A stretch of 64,000 bases of DNA. Source: an uncultured Nitrospiraceae bacterium (GTDB lineage Bacteria; Nitrospirota; Thermodesulfovibrionia; Thermodesulfovibrionales; Dissulfurispiraceae). Positions 30,275-39,939 of this stretch are shown here, in pieces. How positions within the stretch are numbered: position 1 is the first letter of the stretch; each line of letters opens with the position of its first letter. Made by a program: the position numbers and the translations under genes. The stretch covers positions 36,592-100,591 of the forward strand of contig CAIJNL010000006.1 in NCBI GenBank assembly GCA_903822005.1, given 5' to 3'. The notes under the pieces were generated by a model. It was not told the DNA's origin and did not search any database. It was given only the letters and a program-made list of their open reading frames with translations.

Positions 30275-30982
30275 CTACTTATGTTCAATCTTGAATAATT
30301 TGCGCAGCTTTGTTCCGACATTTTCCAGATGATCACACATGGCTTCACGCGCTTCATTCGGTCGGCGCTTGACAATATAATCGAGGATTACCTCATGCTC
30401 TTCAACGACCCTGATGCGGGGGCCGAATATTTTCGAAAAATACTGGTGGCCTGATTTTAATCCCTCAAAAAAATTGGCTGCTATGATCTCGTTAAATACT
30501 TTGGTAAAAACAGGATTATGGGTCGCGTTTATTAACTGCATATGAAAATTGTAGTCCTCGGATGCGGCATTGCCTCCTAAAGAAATCTCCCGGCGCATCC
30601 TTTCCAAAACAGCAGCCAGTTCCATTTGTTCTTCCCTGGTGCTTCGCTCAGCCGCCAGAGATACAGCCTGCCCCTCAAATCCCTTGCGAAATTCCAGGAT
30701 ATAAAGAATACGCTCCTTGCCGCCCTGAAGATCCGGGTCCTCTTTGTATAAATCATCCACATTTTTCAGGTAGTTTCCAGACCCGTGTCTTACTTCGACA
30801 ATATCCGTGGACTGTAGCGCGCAGAGCGCCTCCCGAATAACCATACGACTGACACCAAACAGGTCACACAACTCCTCGCTTGATTGTATTTTATCGCCCT
30901 TCTTCATTTTGTTCGTCTTAATAATGTCTATGATACCTGCCGTGACTTCTTCATAAAGTTTTTTGCGTTTAATTTGCTGCAT
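30275..30982 (-). CDS. GntR-family regulator with FCD effector domain
   Basis: The 235-residue protein has an N-terminal GntR winged helix (residues 8-75, with KIQSSEELCDLFGVSRMVIREALCALQS) and a C-terminal all-helical FCD domain with the metal/ligand-binding pattern FHMQLINATHNPVF and later HEVILDYI. FCD regulators usually sense organic acids such as lactate, glycolate or sugar acids. GGAGG precedes the ATG. As the last gene of the minus-strand catabolic block it is the obvious candidate to control it, although no operator has been identified. Confidence 0.93.
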   Translation of the reverse strand: MQQIKRKKLYEEVTAGIIDIIKTNKMKKGDKIQSSEELCDLFGVSRMVIREALCALQSTDIVEVRHGSGNYLKNVDDLYKEDPDLQGGKERILYILEFRKGFEGQAVSLAAERSTREEQMELAAVLERMRREISLGGNAASEDYNFHMQLINATHNPVFTKVFNEIIAANFFEGLKSGHQYFSKIFGPRIRVVEEHEVILDYIVKRRPNEAREAMCDHLENVGTKLRKLFKIEHK

Positions 30983-31048
30983 ATATTGGCCTCCAGCAAG
31001 TATTAATCAGCAAAATCAGACTGACTGAGTGGTAAAAAGATGCATTGC

Positions 31049-31080
31049 GGAGATGAATCTCCGTGGAAAGAAATTCTTTC
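31049..31080. repeat. Two adjacent small hairpins between sucD-like and gntR genes
   Basis: GGAGAT at 31049-31054 pairs with ATCTCC at 31057-31062 across two bases, and GAAAGAA at 31066-31072 pairs with TTCTTTC at 31074-31080 across one base. On the transcribed minus strand the pair is followed about 10 bases later by a short U run, so a weak terminator or a processing site between the ligase and the regulator genes is possible. Confidence 0.4.
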
Positions 31081-31109
31081 TTCAACATAATACCCACCCC
31101 TCCTGTCCT

Positions 31110-31976
31110 TTATTTGTAGGCGCGACCTATCAACTCTGGTATGTCGGCAATTCGGGTGGCCACCAGGGCGCCCGCCTCTCTTAACGCATTCTGTTTGCAT
31201 TCCACCGTCCCTTCATTGCCCTGGATAATGGCCCCGGCATGCCCCATCTTCTTACCTGCTGGAGCTGTCTGTCCGGCTATATAGGTAATGACCGGTTTAT
31301 GCATATGCTTTAAACATTCTGCAACCTGTTCTTCCATTACTCCGCCTACTTCGCCCACGACCACTACCATATCTGTTTCGGTATCCTGATCGAATTCGCT
31401 CAGAACGTTCTGAACATCACTGCCCCTGACCATGTCACCGCCAATACCTATTACCGTGCTTTGGCCGTAACCGCCCTCATTTATATAGCCGGCCACCTCA
31501 TAGCATAAAGTTCCGCTCCGTGAAATCAGCCCGATACGGCCCGGCTTGAAAAGATTCGCCGGCATAATTCCCATTTTACCGACACCAGGGGTTAAAACAC
31601 CAGGCGTGTTCGGCCCAATCAGCCAAGCGCCTTTTTGCTGGGCGCTCCTGCGGATTGTGATAGTATCATGCACGGGAATATGCTCTGGAACACAGACAAT
31701 CAAGCCAATGCCTGCATCTATAGCCTCAAGAACTGCGTCCCTGGCATAAGCCGCCGGCACGAACAAAACTGAGGCATTCGCCTGCTGTTTTTTTACCGCT
31801 TCTGCAACGCTGTCATACACCGGGACCCCATGAACTTCCTTGCCGCCGCCGCCCGGAGTAACTCCCCCGACAATATTAGTTCCGCACTCCAGCATCCATC
31901 GGGCCTGGATTGCGCCGATCCTGCCTGTAATTCCCTGCACTATGGCCCTTGTCTGTTTTGTTAATAGAATGCTCAT
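31110..31976 (-). CDS. sucD: Succinyl-CoA synthetase alpha subunit-like acyl-CoA ligase
   Basis: The 288-residue protein has the CoA-binding Rossmann region (IVQGITGRIGAIQARWMLE), GPNTPGVLTPG, SRSGTLCYEV, and the active-site phosphohistidine in KMGHAGAII near residue 246. It forms the phosphoenzyme that swaps acyl-CoA for ATP plus free acid. It overlaps the beta subunit gene by one base (TAATG). Divergence from standard SucD at several positions leaves open other acids (malate, malonate or related); the neighbouring 2-oxoacid oxidoreductase makes succinate the simplest guess. Confidence 0.88.
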   Translation of the reverse strand: MSILLTKQTRAIVQGITGRIGAIQARWMLECGTNIVGGVTPGGGGKEVHGVPVYDSVAEAVKKQQANASVLFVPAAYARDAVLEAIDAGIGLIVCVPEHIPVHDTITIRRSAQQKGAWLIGPNTPGVLTPGVGKMGIMPANLFKPGRIGLISRSGTLCYEVAGYINEGGYGQSTVIGIGGDMVRGSDVQNVLSEFDQDTETDMVVVVGEVGGVMEEQVAECLKHMHKPVITYIAGQTAPAGKKMGHAGAIIQGNEGTVECKQNALREAGALVATRIADIPELIGRAYK

Positions 31977-33118
31977 TACTTCGCCACCTCCAGCTGCCTC
32001 TGAATATATGCAACGGCATCTTCCGTACGATAGCTCTTAATGACCGGTATATTGTGCTCCTCAAGCAAAGCAAAGCACTCTTCCTGCTGATTACCAAGGG
32101 CCTTAACAACCAGCGGAACGGGCCGCTTCAGTTCCTGAACTCCTGCAACAATCCCCTTCGCAGCTTCAAGGAGCGAGTTGACTCCACCGTACAGATTGAC
32201 TATTACAGCACGGGCACTTTCATTTTTTAGCACCAAATGCACCGACCGCCGAACCAGTTCGCTCGTAATCCCCCCACCGGTCTCCAGAAAGTTGGCCGGC
32301 TTCATGCCGGCTTCGTAAATCAGGTCCATCGTATTCATTGAAAGTCCTGCGCCACTGGCAATGATGGCTACATTGCCCTCGTCAAGCTTTATGTACGTGA
32401 CACCTATATCTTTCGCTTCCCGTTCAAGTTCATCGGCCTTCACTTCAAGAAAATTCTTGCTGCTTAATCGGAACTTTGCACTATCATCGATCTCTATTTT
32501 TGCGTCAGCTGCCATCACAGTGCCATCCTCCAGCATCACGAGAGGGTTAATCTCGGCCAGAAGCGCATTGGCCGCTACAAAGCCTTTATAAAGATTGGCA
32601 GCGGCGTTGGACAAGGACAACAGTAAAGAACCTGAGTAACCATGCTCCAGCAGGATATTCCTGAAGTGAAACTCCTTTATGCAGGCGGCAGGATCAAGCT
32701 TAACTTTAAGCACCTTATCCGGATGCTGCCTCGATGTCTCTTCAATATCCACTCCGCCTTCAGCGCTGAATATAAAAAAGAAGTTACCTTCCCTTGCATT
32801 CAATACCACGCTCATGTAGAATTCCTTTGAGATCGCCAGTGGTTCTTCTGCCAAAACCGATTCTACTTCATACCCGCCGTGGCTTTTTCCTGCCCATTGT
32901 TTAAAGAAATCATTGCCTTCGCCAACATTGCTGATCAGCTTGATGCCTCCGGCCTTCCCTCTCTTGCCCGTTGGTACCTGTATCTTTAATACAGCCTTCC
33001 CGCCAAGCTGGCTCAGCGCATCAGGCAACCCGTCCGCAGATGTCAGCAACAGCCCCTTTGGAACTGCAATCCCCCACTCTTTCAATAAACGTTTGCCGTC
33101 GCACTCAAAAAGTTGCAA
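31976..33118 (-). CDS. sucC: Succinyl-CoA synthetase beta subunit-like acyl-CoA ligase
   Basis: The 380-residue ATP-grasp subunit shows the N-terminal LFECDGKRLLKEWGIAVP, KIQVPTGKRGKAGGI, ALLAEINPLVML with metal ligands, and the C-terminal GAGLSMNTMDLIYEAGMKPANFLETGGG and NLYGGVNS motifs, so the fold and both nucleotide/CoA contact regions are complete. Together with the alpha subunit it would form ATP from an acyl-CoA. It lies about 100 bp after the upstream iron-sulfur subunit gene. Malate-CoA ligase is a possible alternative. Confidence 0.88.
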   Translation of the reverse strand: MQLFECDGKRLLKEWGIAVPKGLLLTSADGLPDALSQLGGKAVLKIQVPTGKRGKAGGIKLISNVGEGNDFFKQWAGKSHGGYEVESVLAEEPLAISKEFYMSVVLNAREGNFFFIFSAEGGVDIEETSRQHPDKVLKVKLDPAACIKEFHFRNILLEHGYSGSLLLSLSNAAANLYKGFVAANALLAEINPLVMLEDGTVMAADAKIEIDDSAKFRLSSKNFLEVKADELEREAKDIGVTYIKLDEGNVAIIASGAGLSMNTMDLIYEAGMKPANFLETGGGITSELVRRSVHLVLKNESARAVIVNLYGGVNSLLEAAKGIVAGVQELKRPVPLVVKALGNQQEECFALLEEHNIPVIKSYRTEDAVAYIQRQLEVAK

Positions 33119-33216
33119 ATTCCCTCCCCTGCTTCACATTATTTATTCAAGCCGAAAAAATCCATGACTTTATTGTCTGCGTTCCATCTTCACTAATACC
33201 GGCTAACGCCATACGG

Positions 33217-34443
33217 TTAAATAACCTGTGATATGTGCATTGCCTTAAATTTGCCACCACTCGCCTTGGCTGCTTTGTTCAACTGTATCAGGCAGCCAGG
33301 GCAGCCGGTGACGACGATGGACGCCCCGGTTTTTTCGATGTTGGCCTGTTTCTTCTCGATAATTTTTTTTGAAATATCCGGATAATCCATATGGAACGAT
33401 CCCGCGCCGCCGCAGCAAGTATCGGCTTCTTTCATCTCTATGAACTTGCCGGTCGCCGACAGAAGCTCTCGCGGCTGATTTTTCACACCTTGTCCCCGTA
33501 CGAGGTGGCACGGGTCGTGATAAGTAAGGGTAGCATCAACTTTCCTGCGTGGCATGTAGCCTGTTTTCACCAGGTATTCGGTCAGGTCCATCACCTTAAG
33601 ACTGAAGGCGGCCACACGGTCTTTCCACTCCGGATCGTCTGTGAAATAGGAAGCTGCATGCTTGAGTGCTCCGCCGCAACTCGCACAGTCGGTGACAATG
33701 ATGTCGGCTTCTTCGTACAGGGCGACGTTCTCTTTTGTCAGGGACAGAAAATCTTCTCTCAGTCCATGGGCAAGATGAGGGATCCCGCAGCAAACATTGT
33801 CCTTCACAAGAAGTTGTGTTTTAGTCTTCAGGATTTCGACGGTTTCAGCCGCTGCCTCCGGAAACATCATTTTCATGCCGCAGCCCTGAAAATAGGCCAC
33901 CTTTGTTGTTGCCGTCAGCGGAACGTCGGCGGTGACAGTCTGCTGCCCGAGAGCGGCAGGTCCGGCAAAGGCAGTGAGAAAATGCGTACGGGTGTATTCC
34001 TCCGGGGCCATTCCGTGCGGAAATAATCTGTTGAGGCCGGATTTACGCAGCAGCGACAGCATACCGGCAGCAAACTTTATCATGCCCCTGTTTTTCATCA
34101 TCCAGCCGACAGCCCTGTATTTCGCGCTTGCCCCGCCGGTACAATCCATCAGGTACTGGCGGACGTTTATCATCGCTTCGTCGGTCTTTATCTTGTTTGG
34201 GCAATTTGTAACACACGTCTGGCAAAGCAGGCAAAAATTCGCCGCCGCCAACACGTCGGCCGTCGGCTTCAGGCCCCCTTCTGCCAGGGCGCGTGTTATT
34301 GTGTTCTTGCCCCGGGCGCTCACTTTCTCCACATCCTGAACACCAAAAAGCGGACAAACAGTCAAACAGGTACCGCAGCGGTCACACTGACTTACCTTTT
34401 CCCGCGCTTCCTGCAACAGCTGATCATCATTCTTTTTTTTCAT
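33217..34443 (-). CDS. GlcF-like iron-sulfur subunit of a 2-hydroxyacid dehydrogenase (copy 1)
   Basis: The 408-residue protein has two [4Fe-4S] motifs at the N terminus (CDRCGTCLTVCP and CLLCQTCVTNCP) and two CCG domains further on (CCGIPH with CASCGG; DPCHLVRG, CCGGAGSFH, CPGCL). It would pass electrons from the flavin subunit to quinone or another acceptor. It starts 25 bp after the GlcD-like gene, so the two form a two-subunit D-lactate/glycolate dehydrogenase-type enzyme. A second, separate copy lies at 38635-39927. Confidence 0.92.
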   Translation of the reverse strand: MKKKNDDQLLQEAREKVSQCDRCGTCLTVCPLFGVQDVEKVSARGKNTITRALAEGGLKPTADVLAAANFCLLCQTCVTNCPNKIKTDEAMINVRQYLMDCTGGASAKYRAVGWMMKNRGMIKFAAGMLSLLRKSGLNRLFPHGMAPEEYTRTHFLTAFAGPAALGQQTVTADVPLTATTKVAYFQGCGMKMMFPEAAAETVEILKTKTQLLVKDNVCCGIPHLAHGLREDFLSLTKENVALYEEADIIVTDCASCGGALKHAASYFTDDPEWKDRVAAFSLKVMDLTEYLVKTGYMPRRKVDATLTYHDPCHLVRGQGVKNQPRELLSATGKFIEMKEADTCCGGAGSFHMDYPDISKKIIEKKQANIEKTGASIVVTGCPGCLIQLNKAAKASGGKFKAMHISQVI

Positions 34444-34468
34444 ATGTCTATCGCTTCCTCATAACTGT

Positions 34469-35857
34469 TCACCAAATCTTGCCGGGGTTTAAAATGCCCT
34501 TTGGATCAAACGCCTGTTTCAGGGCTTTAGACACTTTCACGCCGGACTCACCAATTGCCTTGACGATATATGGCTGTTTAGTAATTCCTATACCATGTTC
34601 TCCGGACAATGTACCGCCGACAGCCAGGGCTGCATCAAATATGTCGTCGACCGCGTGGTGTGCCCGCTCAGCACTTTCCGGATCTTTCAGGTCACACAGT
34701 ACCGAAGGGTGCAGGTTACCGTCACCTGCATGTCCAAACACTGCGATGGTAAGCTTATGTTTCTCTGATATTTTTCTGATACGGCGTACCACTTCTGGGA
34801 ACTCACTCCGGGGTACCGAGATGTCCTCCCCAATCCGGTTCGGCGCCAAAGCGGACACAGCTGAACTCATTGTCCTCCGGATTGCCCACAATTCTTCAGA
34901 CTCTGCCTCAGTCTTTGCGACGCGGAACGACAGCGCCCCGCATTTCTCGGCAACGGCTTTTATGCGCTTTGTCTGGGAATCCAGATCAGCCTGGTCTTCT
35001 CCGTCAATTTCAATAACCACACAGGCTTCGATATCCGGGGCAAGGTCCATCTTGCGAAGCCGCGCCACGGCATCAAGGCTGGTTTTATCCATGATTTCTG
35101 CTGCAGCGGGTACGACATTTTCCTGCAGCATTGCATTAATCGTCGCACATCCGTCATCAAGGGCCCTGAACATGACCTGTATTGTGCCCCGCTTTTTCGG
35201 CATGGGTATAAGTTTGAACAATGCCTGGGTTACAATTCCGAGAGTACCTTCCGAACCCACGAACAGGCTGCTCAGGTCATAACCGGTTACATTCTTTATC
35301 GCTTTGCCGCCGGTAGTTAAGACCGTGCCGTCCGCCATGACTACTTCAAGCCCCATTACATAATCGCCCGTAACACCATATTTTACGGCCCGCATACCAC
35401 CGGCGTTTTCAGCAACATTGCCGCCGATTGTTGACATCTTCCAGCTTGCAGGATCTGGCGGAAAGAACAGCCCTTTCGCGGCACAATGGTTATACAAATC
35501 TATGGTTCGAACTCCCGCTTCCGCAGTAACCATCATGTTCCTTTCGTCAAGTTCGATGATTCTCTTCATCCTGTCAAGTGACAGGCAGATACCGCCCTTT
35601 AACGGAACACTGCCTCCGGTGCGGCCGCTCGCCGCTCCCCTTGCCGTGACAGGAATCTCATGTTCATTGGCGATCACCATTATTGCGGACACTTCTTCCG
35701 TGGTAAGCGGTCGCACAACCATGTCCGGCAGACTGGCAGGCAAGAGCGCCAGGAAAGACGAATCGTATGAGTAGCCAAATCGATCCAGATCAGAATCGAG
35801 GGCATTTTCCTTTCCCACCACGGCGCGAATCTTCTTCTTTACTTCGTCGCTGATCAT
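34469..35857 (-). CDS. GlcD-like FAD-binding 2-hydroxyacid dehydrogenase (copy 1)
   Basis: The 462-residue flavoprotein has the FAD_binding_4 fold (RGAASGRTGGSVPLKGG, NAGGMRAVKYGVTGDYVMGL, KNVTGYDLSSLFVGSEGTLGI) and the FAD-oxidase C-terminal domain with FGHAGDGNLHPS and GGTLSGEHGIG, which carry the metal-binding histidines and glutamate. The family oxidises D-lactate, glycolate or D-2-hydroxyglutarate. It is paired with the GlcF-like subunit downstream. It follows the LarA-type racemase gene, which supports a racemase-then-dehydrogenase order. Confidence 0.93.
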   Translation of the reverse strand: MISDEVKKKIRAVVGKENALDSDLDRFGYSYDSSFLALLPASLPDMVVRPLTTEEVSAIMVIANEHEIPVTARGAASGRTGGSVPLKGGICLSLDRMKRIIELDERNMMVTAEAGVRTIDLYNHCAAKGLFFPPDPASWKMSTIGGNVAENAGGMRAVKYGVTGDYVMGLEVVMADGTVLTTGGKAIKNVTGYDLSSLFVGSEGTLGIVTQALFKLIPMPKKRGTIQVMFRALDDGCATINAMLQENVVPAAAEIMDKTSLDAVARLRKMDLAPDIEACVVIEIDGEDQADLDSQTKRIKAVAEKCGALSFRVAKTEAESEELWAIRRTMSSAVSALAPNRIGEDISVPRSEFPEVVRRIRKISEKHKLTIAVFGHAGDGNLHPSVLCDLKDPESAERAHHAVDDIFDAALAVGGTLSGEHGIGITKQPYIVKAIGESGVKVSKALKQAFDPKGILNPGKIW

Positions 35858-35927
35858 CAGTTTCTCCCTTCTGATTCTATCGGTCCGGTCTTGGAGTCAA
35901 AGTTATTTTTATCTTGTCCAAATATGT

Positions 35928-37184
35928 TCAAATTTTCAACATCAGGCTGCCATCCGGCCCAAATTTGAATTCCTCCGGGCTGTCTCCGATGCCTATTCCT
36001 GCTTTGTTTCGCAATTCGCCGACAACCGCTTCGGACACAAGGCACTCAGTCAGGTAAAGTGTGTTTGGAATTATCACTATCCTCAGCTTTTCAGCAGGAA
36101 TACTGCACATACTGTACAGGGCCGCCTCAAGAAGTTTCTCCTCTGTATCGAAATACATGGGGATGGCAGCCCTCATGACAAAGGTGCTTGTCAGGACATT
36201 AAGATAGGTCGCCTTCCGGTCCATCTTGTCAACAAGCTTCTTTGTGACAAAGTCAGTAAGCCCGACGCCCGTTGCGTTGCCGTGTGATTCCTCTGAAATA
36301 TCCAGCACCGCAACCCTCGTGATGTTTGGCTTTTCCGGTTCAGGTACTCCCGGAATCCTCAGCCTCCCGATAATATTCGTATCCACGCCTGTGCCGCTGA
36401 AATTCTTCCCCATCTCCTGGATAATCAGCAAATCTATCTTCTCTGCCGGAAGCGAAGGCATAAGGGACTTGGAATACAGGAGAAGCTCTGCTTCTTTTTC
36501 TACCATCCCGGCGCTTGCAACCCCCTGCACTAACGCAGTCTCCTCATAGGCATTTTCTATAATGGCAAGACCGCCGAGGACCGGCAGCTTATTGAGAATG
36601 ACCTGTCCTATCTCGACAATCAGATGCTTAAGCTCTTCCTGCCCAAAGCTGTGGAATTGCTGCGCGCCCATTGGCCCGCCGAGCCCGACTACAAGCTTTT
36701 TTATCAGCCCGCTTTCGACCTTTGCCTTAAACGAGGTATGCGTCTTTACCCTGTTGATAATTATTATGCCGTCAAGCGTCATTGCGGATTTGACTATAAA
36801 TACCGGCAGACCCCCGGAGGTATGAGAAATGACCTCGCAGTCGGCGCAGGTAAGTACCTTTGCGCCAAGCGCCTCTTCCGTTATACCCAGGCTGTCAAGG
36901 ACCTCTTTCTGTCCCTTTTCCGTGCCGCCGCCATGGCTTCCCATTGCTGCCAGAAGAAAAGGTTCCGCTCCGAGTTTCTTCACAAAATCAACTGCCGTAC
37001 TGATCATAGGGATAAGGTTCTGTATGCCGCGGCTGCCTACCGTAATCCCTATCCTGCTCCCCTTTGCTATCTTCTTGTCCAGCCCCAGGCTGACAAGTTC
37101 CTGCCGCACTGCCGCCGGTATGTCATTCACTTTAGGACGCTCAAAAGTCTGTGTGACACGGTACATCTTGGGTAACTGGACCAT
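35928..37184 (-). CDS. LarA-family (DUF2088) nickel-dependent hydroxyacid racemase-like protein
   Basis: From ATG 37184, with GGAGGA just upstream, the protein is 418 residues; the frame is open to 37238 without a ribosome site. It has the N-terminal region of the family with AAMGSHGGGTEKGQ and the central RVKTHTSFKAKVESG followed by LIKKLVVGLGG and QQFHSFG. These His/Lys residues are candidates for pincer-nickel and catalytic roles. LarA homologues racemise or epimerise lactate, malate, 2-hydroxyglutarate and others. It lies between two GlcD genes, which fits stereoisomer interconversion before oxidation. The cofactor genes larB, larC and larE are not in the window. Confidence 0.82.
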   Translation of the reverse strand: MVQLPKMYRVTQTFERPKVNDIPAAVRQELVSLGLDKKIAKGSRIGITVGSRGIQNLIPMISTAVDFVKKLGAEPFLLAAMGSHGGGTEKGQKEVLDSLGITEEALGAKVLTCADCEVISHTSGGLPVFIVKSAMTLDGIIIINRVKTHTSFKAKVESGLIKKLVVGLGGPMGAQQFHSFGQEELKHLIVEIGQVILNKLPVLGGLAIIENAYEETALVQGVASAGMVEKEAELLLYSKSLMPSLPAEKIDLLIIQEMGKNFSGTGVDTNIIGRLRIPGVPEPEKPNITRVAVLDISEESHGNATGVGLTDFVTKKLVDKMDRKATYLNVLTSTFVMRAAIPMYFDTEEKLLEAALYSMCSIPAEKLRIVIIPNTLYLTECLVSEAVVGELRNKAGIGIGDSPEEFKFGPDGSLMLKI

Positions 37185-37258
37185 TTTGTTCCTCCTGCAC
37201 GTCGCCTGTAAAAAGCCCTGGAAGGGCCAATCGATCAATATTCCTGATATGCGGGCTA

Positions 37259-38638
37259 TCAGGCCGTAAACATTTTGCCGGGGTTGAGCAGGTGCGCGGG
37301 ATCGAGGGCAGCTTTAACCTTCTGTCCGGCCTCAAAGCCGACTTCACCGAGTTCCCATTTAAGGAAAGGTGCTTTCATATAGCCGATGCCATGCTCACCT
37401 GACAGGGTGCCTCCCAACTCCAGCGCCGCCCTGAAAAGGTCCTTCACCGCCAGCTCAACCTTCTCCATTTCAGCATGGTTATGCCTGTCAGTCATTATGT
37501 TAGGATGCAGGTTGCCGTCTCCCGCATGGCCGAACAGGAGCATCTTGATTCCATGTTTGTCGGCAATCTCTCTCGCCTTTCTCAGCATTTCCGGCACCTT
37601 GCTGCGCGGCACCGTAGTATCTTCGGCAAATTTAGTCGGACTTACCTTGCCGCAGGCGGGTGATATTGACCTGCGGGCCAGCCAGAGGCGGTCTATATCC
37701 TCATTCGTCACCGCTACCTGCACATCGGAAGCGCCGCACTTGCGGCAGACATTTATAACATGCTCTTTCTGCCTTTCGACCTCAACCTTCGAACCGTCCA
37801 CCTCGATGAGCAGCACAGCATCAGCCTCAACCGGAAGCCCTGCCTTCAGATAATCTTCGACCACGCGGATGGTTTGGTTGTCCATAATCTCAAGCGTAGT
37901 CGGGATTGTTCCCGACTTTATTATCGTGGACACGGTATTTGCCGCGTCGTCAAGCCTGTCGTAGACAGCCAGAATTGTCTGCTTTGCTTCCGGTCTTTCT
38001 GCCAGCCTCAGAAACATTTTTGTCACAATGCCGAGAGTCCCTTCGGAACCGACAAACAGCATCGTCCAATCAGGTCCGCACATGTCGCCATCAACCTGAT
38101 TACCCACCTCGACCACCCGTCCATCAGACAGGACTACTTCAAGCCCAAGCACGTAATCCCGTGTTATGCCGTATTTGACTCCGCGCGGCCCGCCGGCGCA
38201 CTCTACTATATTGCCGCCGATTGTAGAGATCTTGGAGCTTGCAGGGTCCGGCGGATAGAACAGAAGTCCGGTGCGCAGGACCGCGTTTGCAAAATCATCG
38301 GTTATTACGCCCGGCTCCACTATGGCCATTCTATTTTCAACATCTATTTTCAGAATCCTGTTCAGCCGGGTAAGTCCCAGACAAATGCCTTTCCCCAATG
38401 GCACTGCCCCGCCTGAGTTCCCGGTTGCAGCGCCCATTGCTGTAACAGGAATGCCATGCTGGTGGGCAAGCTGCAGCACCTTTACTATTTCTTCAGTATT
38501 GGCGGGCTTGACTACCACGTCAGGACAGCTGTCCCGGAATGTAGCATCAAAGGAATAACAGATCCGGTCTTCCAGCTTATCCATCACATATTCTTTGCCT
38601 ACTATCTTTTTGAGCCGGGCAACTATCTCTTTTGTCAT
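37259..38638 (-). CDS. GlcD-like FAD-binding 2-hydroxyacid dehydrogenase (copy 2)
   Basis: The 459-residue protein is a paralogue of the 34469-35857 gene, with MGAATGNSGGAVPLGKG, CAGGPRGVKYGITRDYVLGLEV, FVGSEGTLGIV, FGHAGDGNLHPN and GGTLSGEHGIG. The usual KNVTGYD segment is replaced by NQVDGDMCGPDW, so the FAD/substrate contact there differs from copy 1. Its start overlaps the stop of the second GlcF gene (ATGA). With GlcE and GlcF it would form a three-subunit glycolate-oxidase-type enzyme with its own specificity. Confidence 0.92.
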   Translation of the reverse strand: MTKEIVARLKKIVGKEYVMDKLEDRICYSFDATFRDSCPDVVVKPANTEEIVKVLQLAHQHGIPVTAMGAATGNSGGAVPLGKGICLGLTRLNRILKIDVENRMAIVEPGVITDDFANAVLRTGLLFYPPDPASSKISTIGGNIVECAGGPRGVKYGITRDYVLGLEVVLSDGRVVEVGNQVDGDMCGPDWTMLFVGSEGTLGIVTKMFLRLAERPEAKQTILAVYDRLDDAANTVSTIIKSGTIPTTLEIMDNQTIRVVEDYLKAGLPVEADAVLLIEVDGSKVEVERQKEHVINVCRKCGASDVQVAVTNEDIDRLWLARRSISPACGKVSPTKFAEDTTVPRSKVPEMLRKAREIADKHGIKMLLFGHAGDGNLHPNIMTDRHNHAEMEKVELAVKDLFRAALELGGTLSGEHGIGYMKAPFLKWELGEVGFEAGQKVKAALDPAHLLNPGKMFTA

Positions 38639-39927
38639 TGATTAAGCCTCCCTTGCTCTTTCTTGGCCGCATAGGCTTTGGCGATAAACTCCGCCGTATG
38701 CATGACAGTCATCTTGCTGCCGCGGCGGCTCAAACCGTCGGACAGATGCATGCGACAGCCCGAACAGCCGGTAAGAAGGACTTCCGCCCCTGTCTTTTCT
38801 ACATTATCTATCTTTTCTTCGTTGATTGCCCTCGATATGTCATAATGGGTCGCGCTGAAAGTCCCTCCGCATCCGCAGCATTTATTGGCATCCTTCATCT
38901 CGGCCAGCTCAACGCCCGGAATGGATTTAAGGACAGCCCTCGGCTCCTTTGAGACTTTCATTCCGCGTACAAGATGGCACGGGTCATGATAAGTGATCTT
39001 CACCCCGGTATCGGCGAACTCCCTGGAATAACCCTTCGCGGTGAGATATTGAGTAAAATCAAATACCTTTTCAGAAATCTTTTCCCATTTCTGCCTGACT
39101 GCAGGATCATCTATAACGAGTCCGTATTTATGCTTGAGCGTGGCCCCGCATGACGCGCAGCCGGTTATTATCGCATCGTAATTATCGGACGACAATGCCG
39201 CTACATTTCGCTCCGCGAGATGCCGGGCCGTCCCGTAGTCTCCGGATGCAGCAACCATTATGCCGCAGCAATACAGATTGTCGGGTATCACAACCTCCAC
39301 ATCATTCGCGAGCAGGATATCAATTACCGCCCGTCCCGAATCGGTGTATACATAGTTCATCATGCAGCCGGGAAAGAAAGCGACCCTTGCCCTCGGATTT
39401 GACACCTTGTTCACTTTCGGCACCAGGCTTGCAAGCGGCATTTTCGCGAGAGCTGGAAACAATCTTCTTTTGTTAAGACCTGCCGCAGGCAGCGGTATCC
39501 TCGAAAATCTGCCCTTTTTGTCCGGCGCGTCCCTGAACAGCAGAGACTGAAATACCGAACCGAGCCTCAGGGCGAGATTGAACAGAGACCTGTATGTCAT
39601 ACCCGTGTATATTATCTTCTTGATATAAGATATCCCGTTATTGTCGGCAAGCGCTCGCCTCGCGCTCATGAAAAGCTCATCTGTCTTGACACCCGCCGGA
39701 CAGCCGACCGAACACGCTTCGCACAGGAGGCACTTATCCAGCCGCTTCTGCATCTCGCGCGTCAGTTCCAGTTTTCCGTCAGTAACGGCCTCGATCAGCT
39801 TCACCTTGCCGCGGGCTGTGGTATTCTCATTATCGGTTATCTTAAATACCGGGCATACTGCCCGGCAGGTGCCGCAGCGAACGCACTTTACAAGCTGCTG
39901 CTGCCATTCTTCGATATGCCTGTCCAT
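38635..39927 (-). CDS. GlcF-like iron-sulfur subunit (copy 2)
   Basis: The 430-residue protein has two N-terminal [4Fe-4S] motifs (CVRCGTCRAVCP and CLLCEACSVGCP) and two CCG domains (CCGIMVAASG with CASCGA; DPCHLVRG, CCGCGGTF, CSGCRMHL). It is 13 bp downstream of the GlcE-like gene and overlaps the second GlcD gene by four bases, so glcE-glcF-glcD is one translationally coupled set. It is clearly diverged from copy 1 rather than a recent duplicate. Confidence 0.92.
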   Translation of the reverse strand: MDRHIEEWQQQLVKCVRCGTCRAVCPVFKITDNENTTARGKVKLIEAVTDGKLELTREMQKRLDKCLLCEACSVGCPAGVKTDELFMSARRALADNNGISYIKKIIYTGMTYRSLFNLALRLGSVFQSLLFRDAPDKKGRFSRIPLPAAGLNKRRLFPALAKMPLASLVPKVNKVSNPRARVAFFPGCMMNYVYTDSGRAVIDILLANDVEVVIPDNLYCCGIMVAASGDYGTARHLAERNVAALSSDNYDAIITGCASCGATLKHKYGLVIDDPAVRQKWEKISEKVFDFTQYLTAKGYSREFADTGVKITYHDPCHLVRGMKVSKEPRAVLKSIPGVELAEMKDANKCCGCGGTFSATHYDISRAINEEKIDNVEKTGAEVLLTGCSGCRMHLSDGLSRRGSKMTVMHTAEFIAKAYAAKKEQGRLNQ

Positions 39928-39939
39928 ATATAACTCCCT

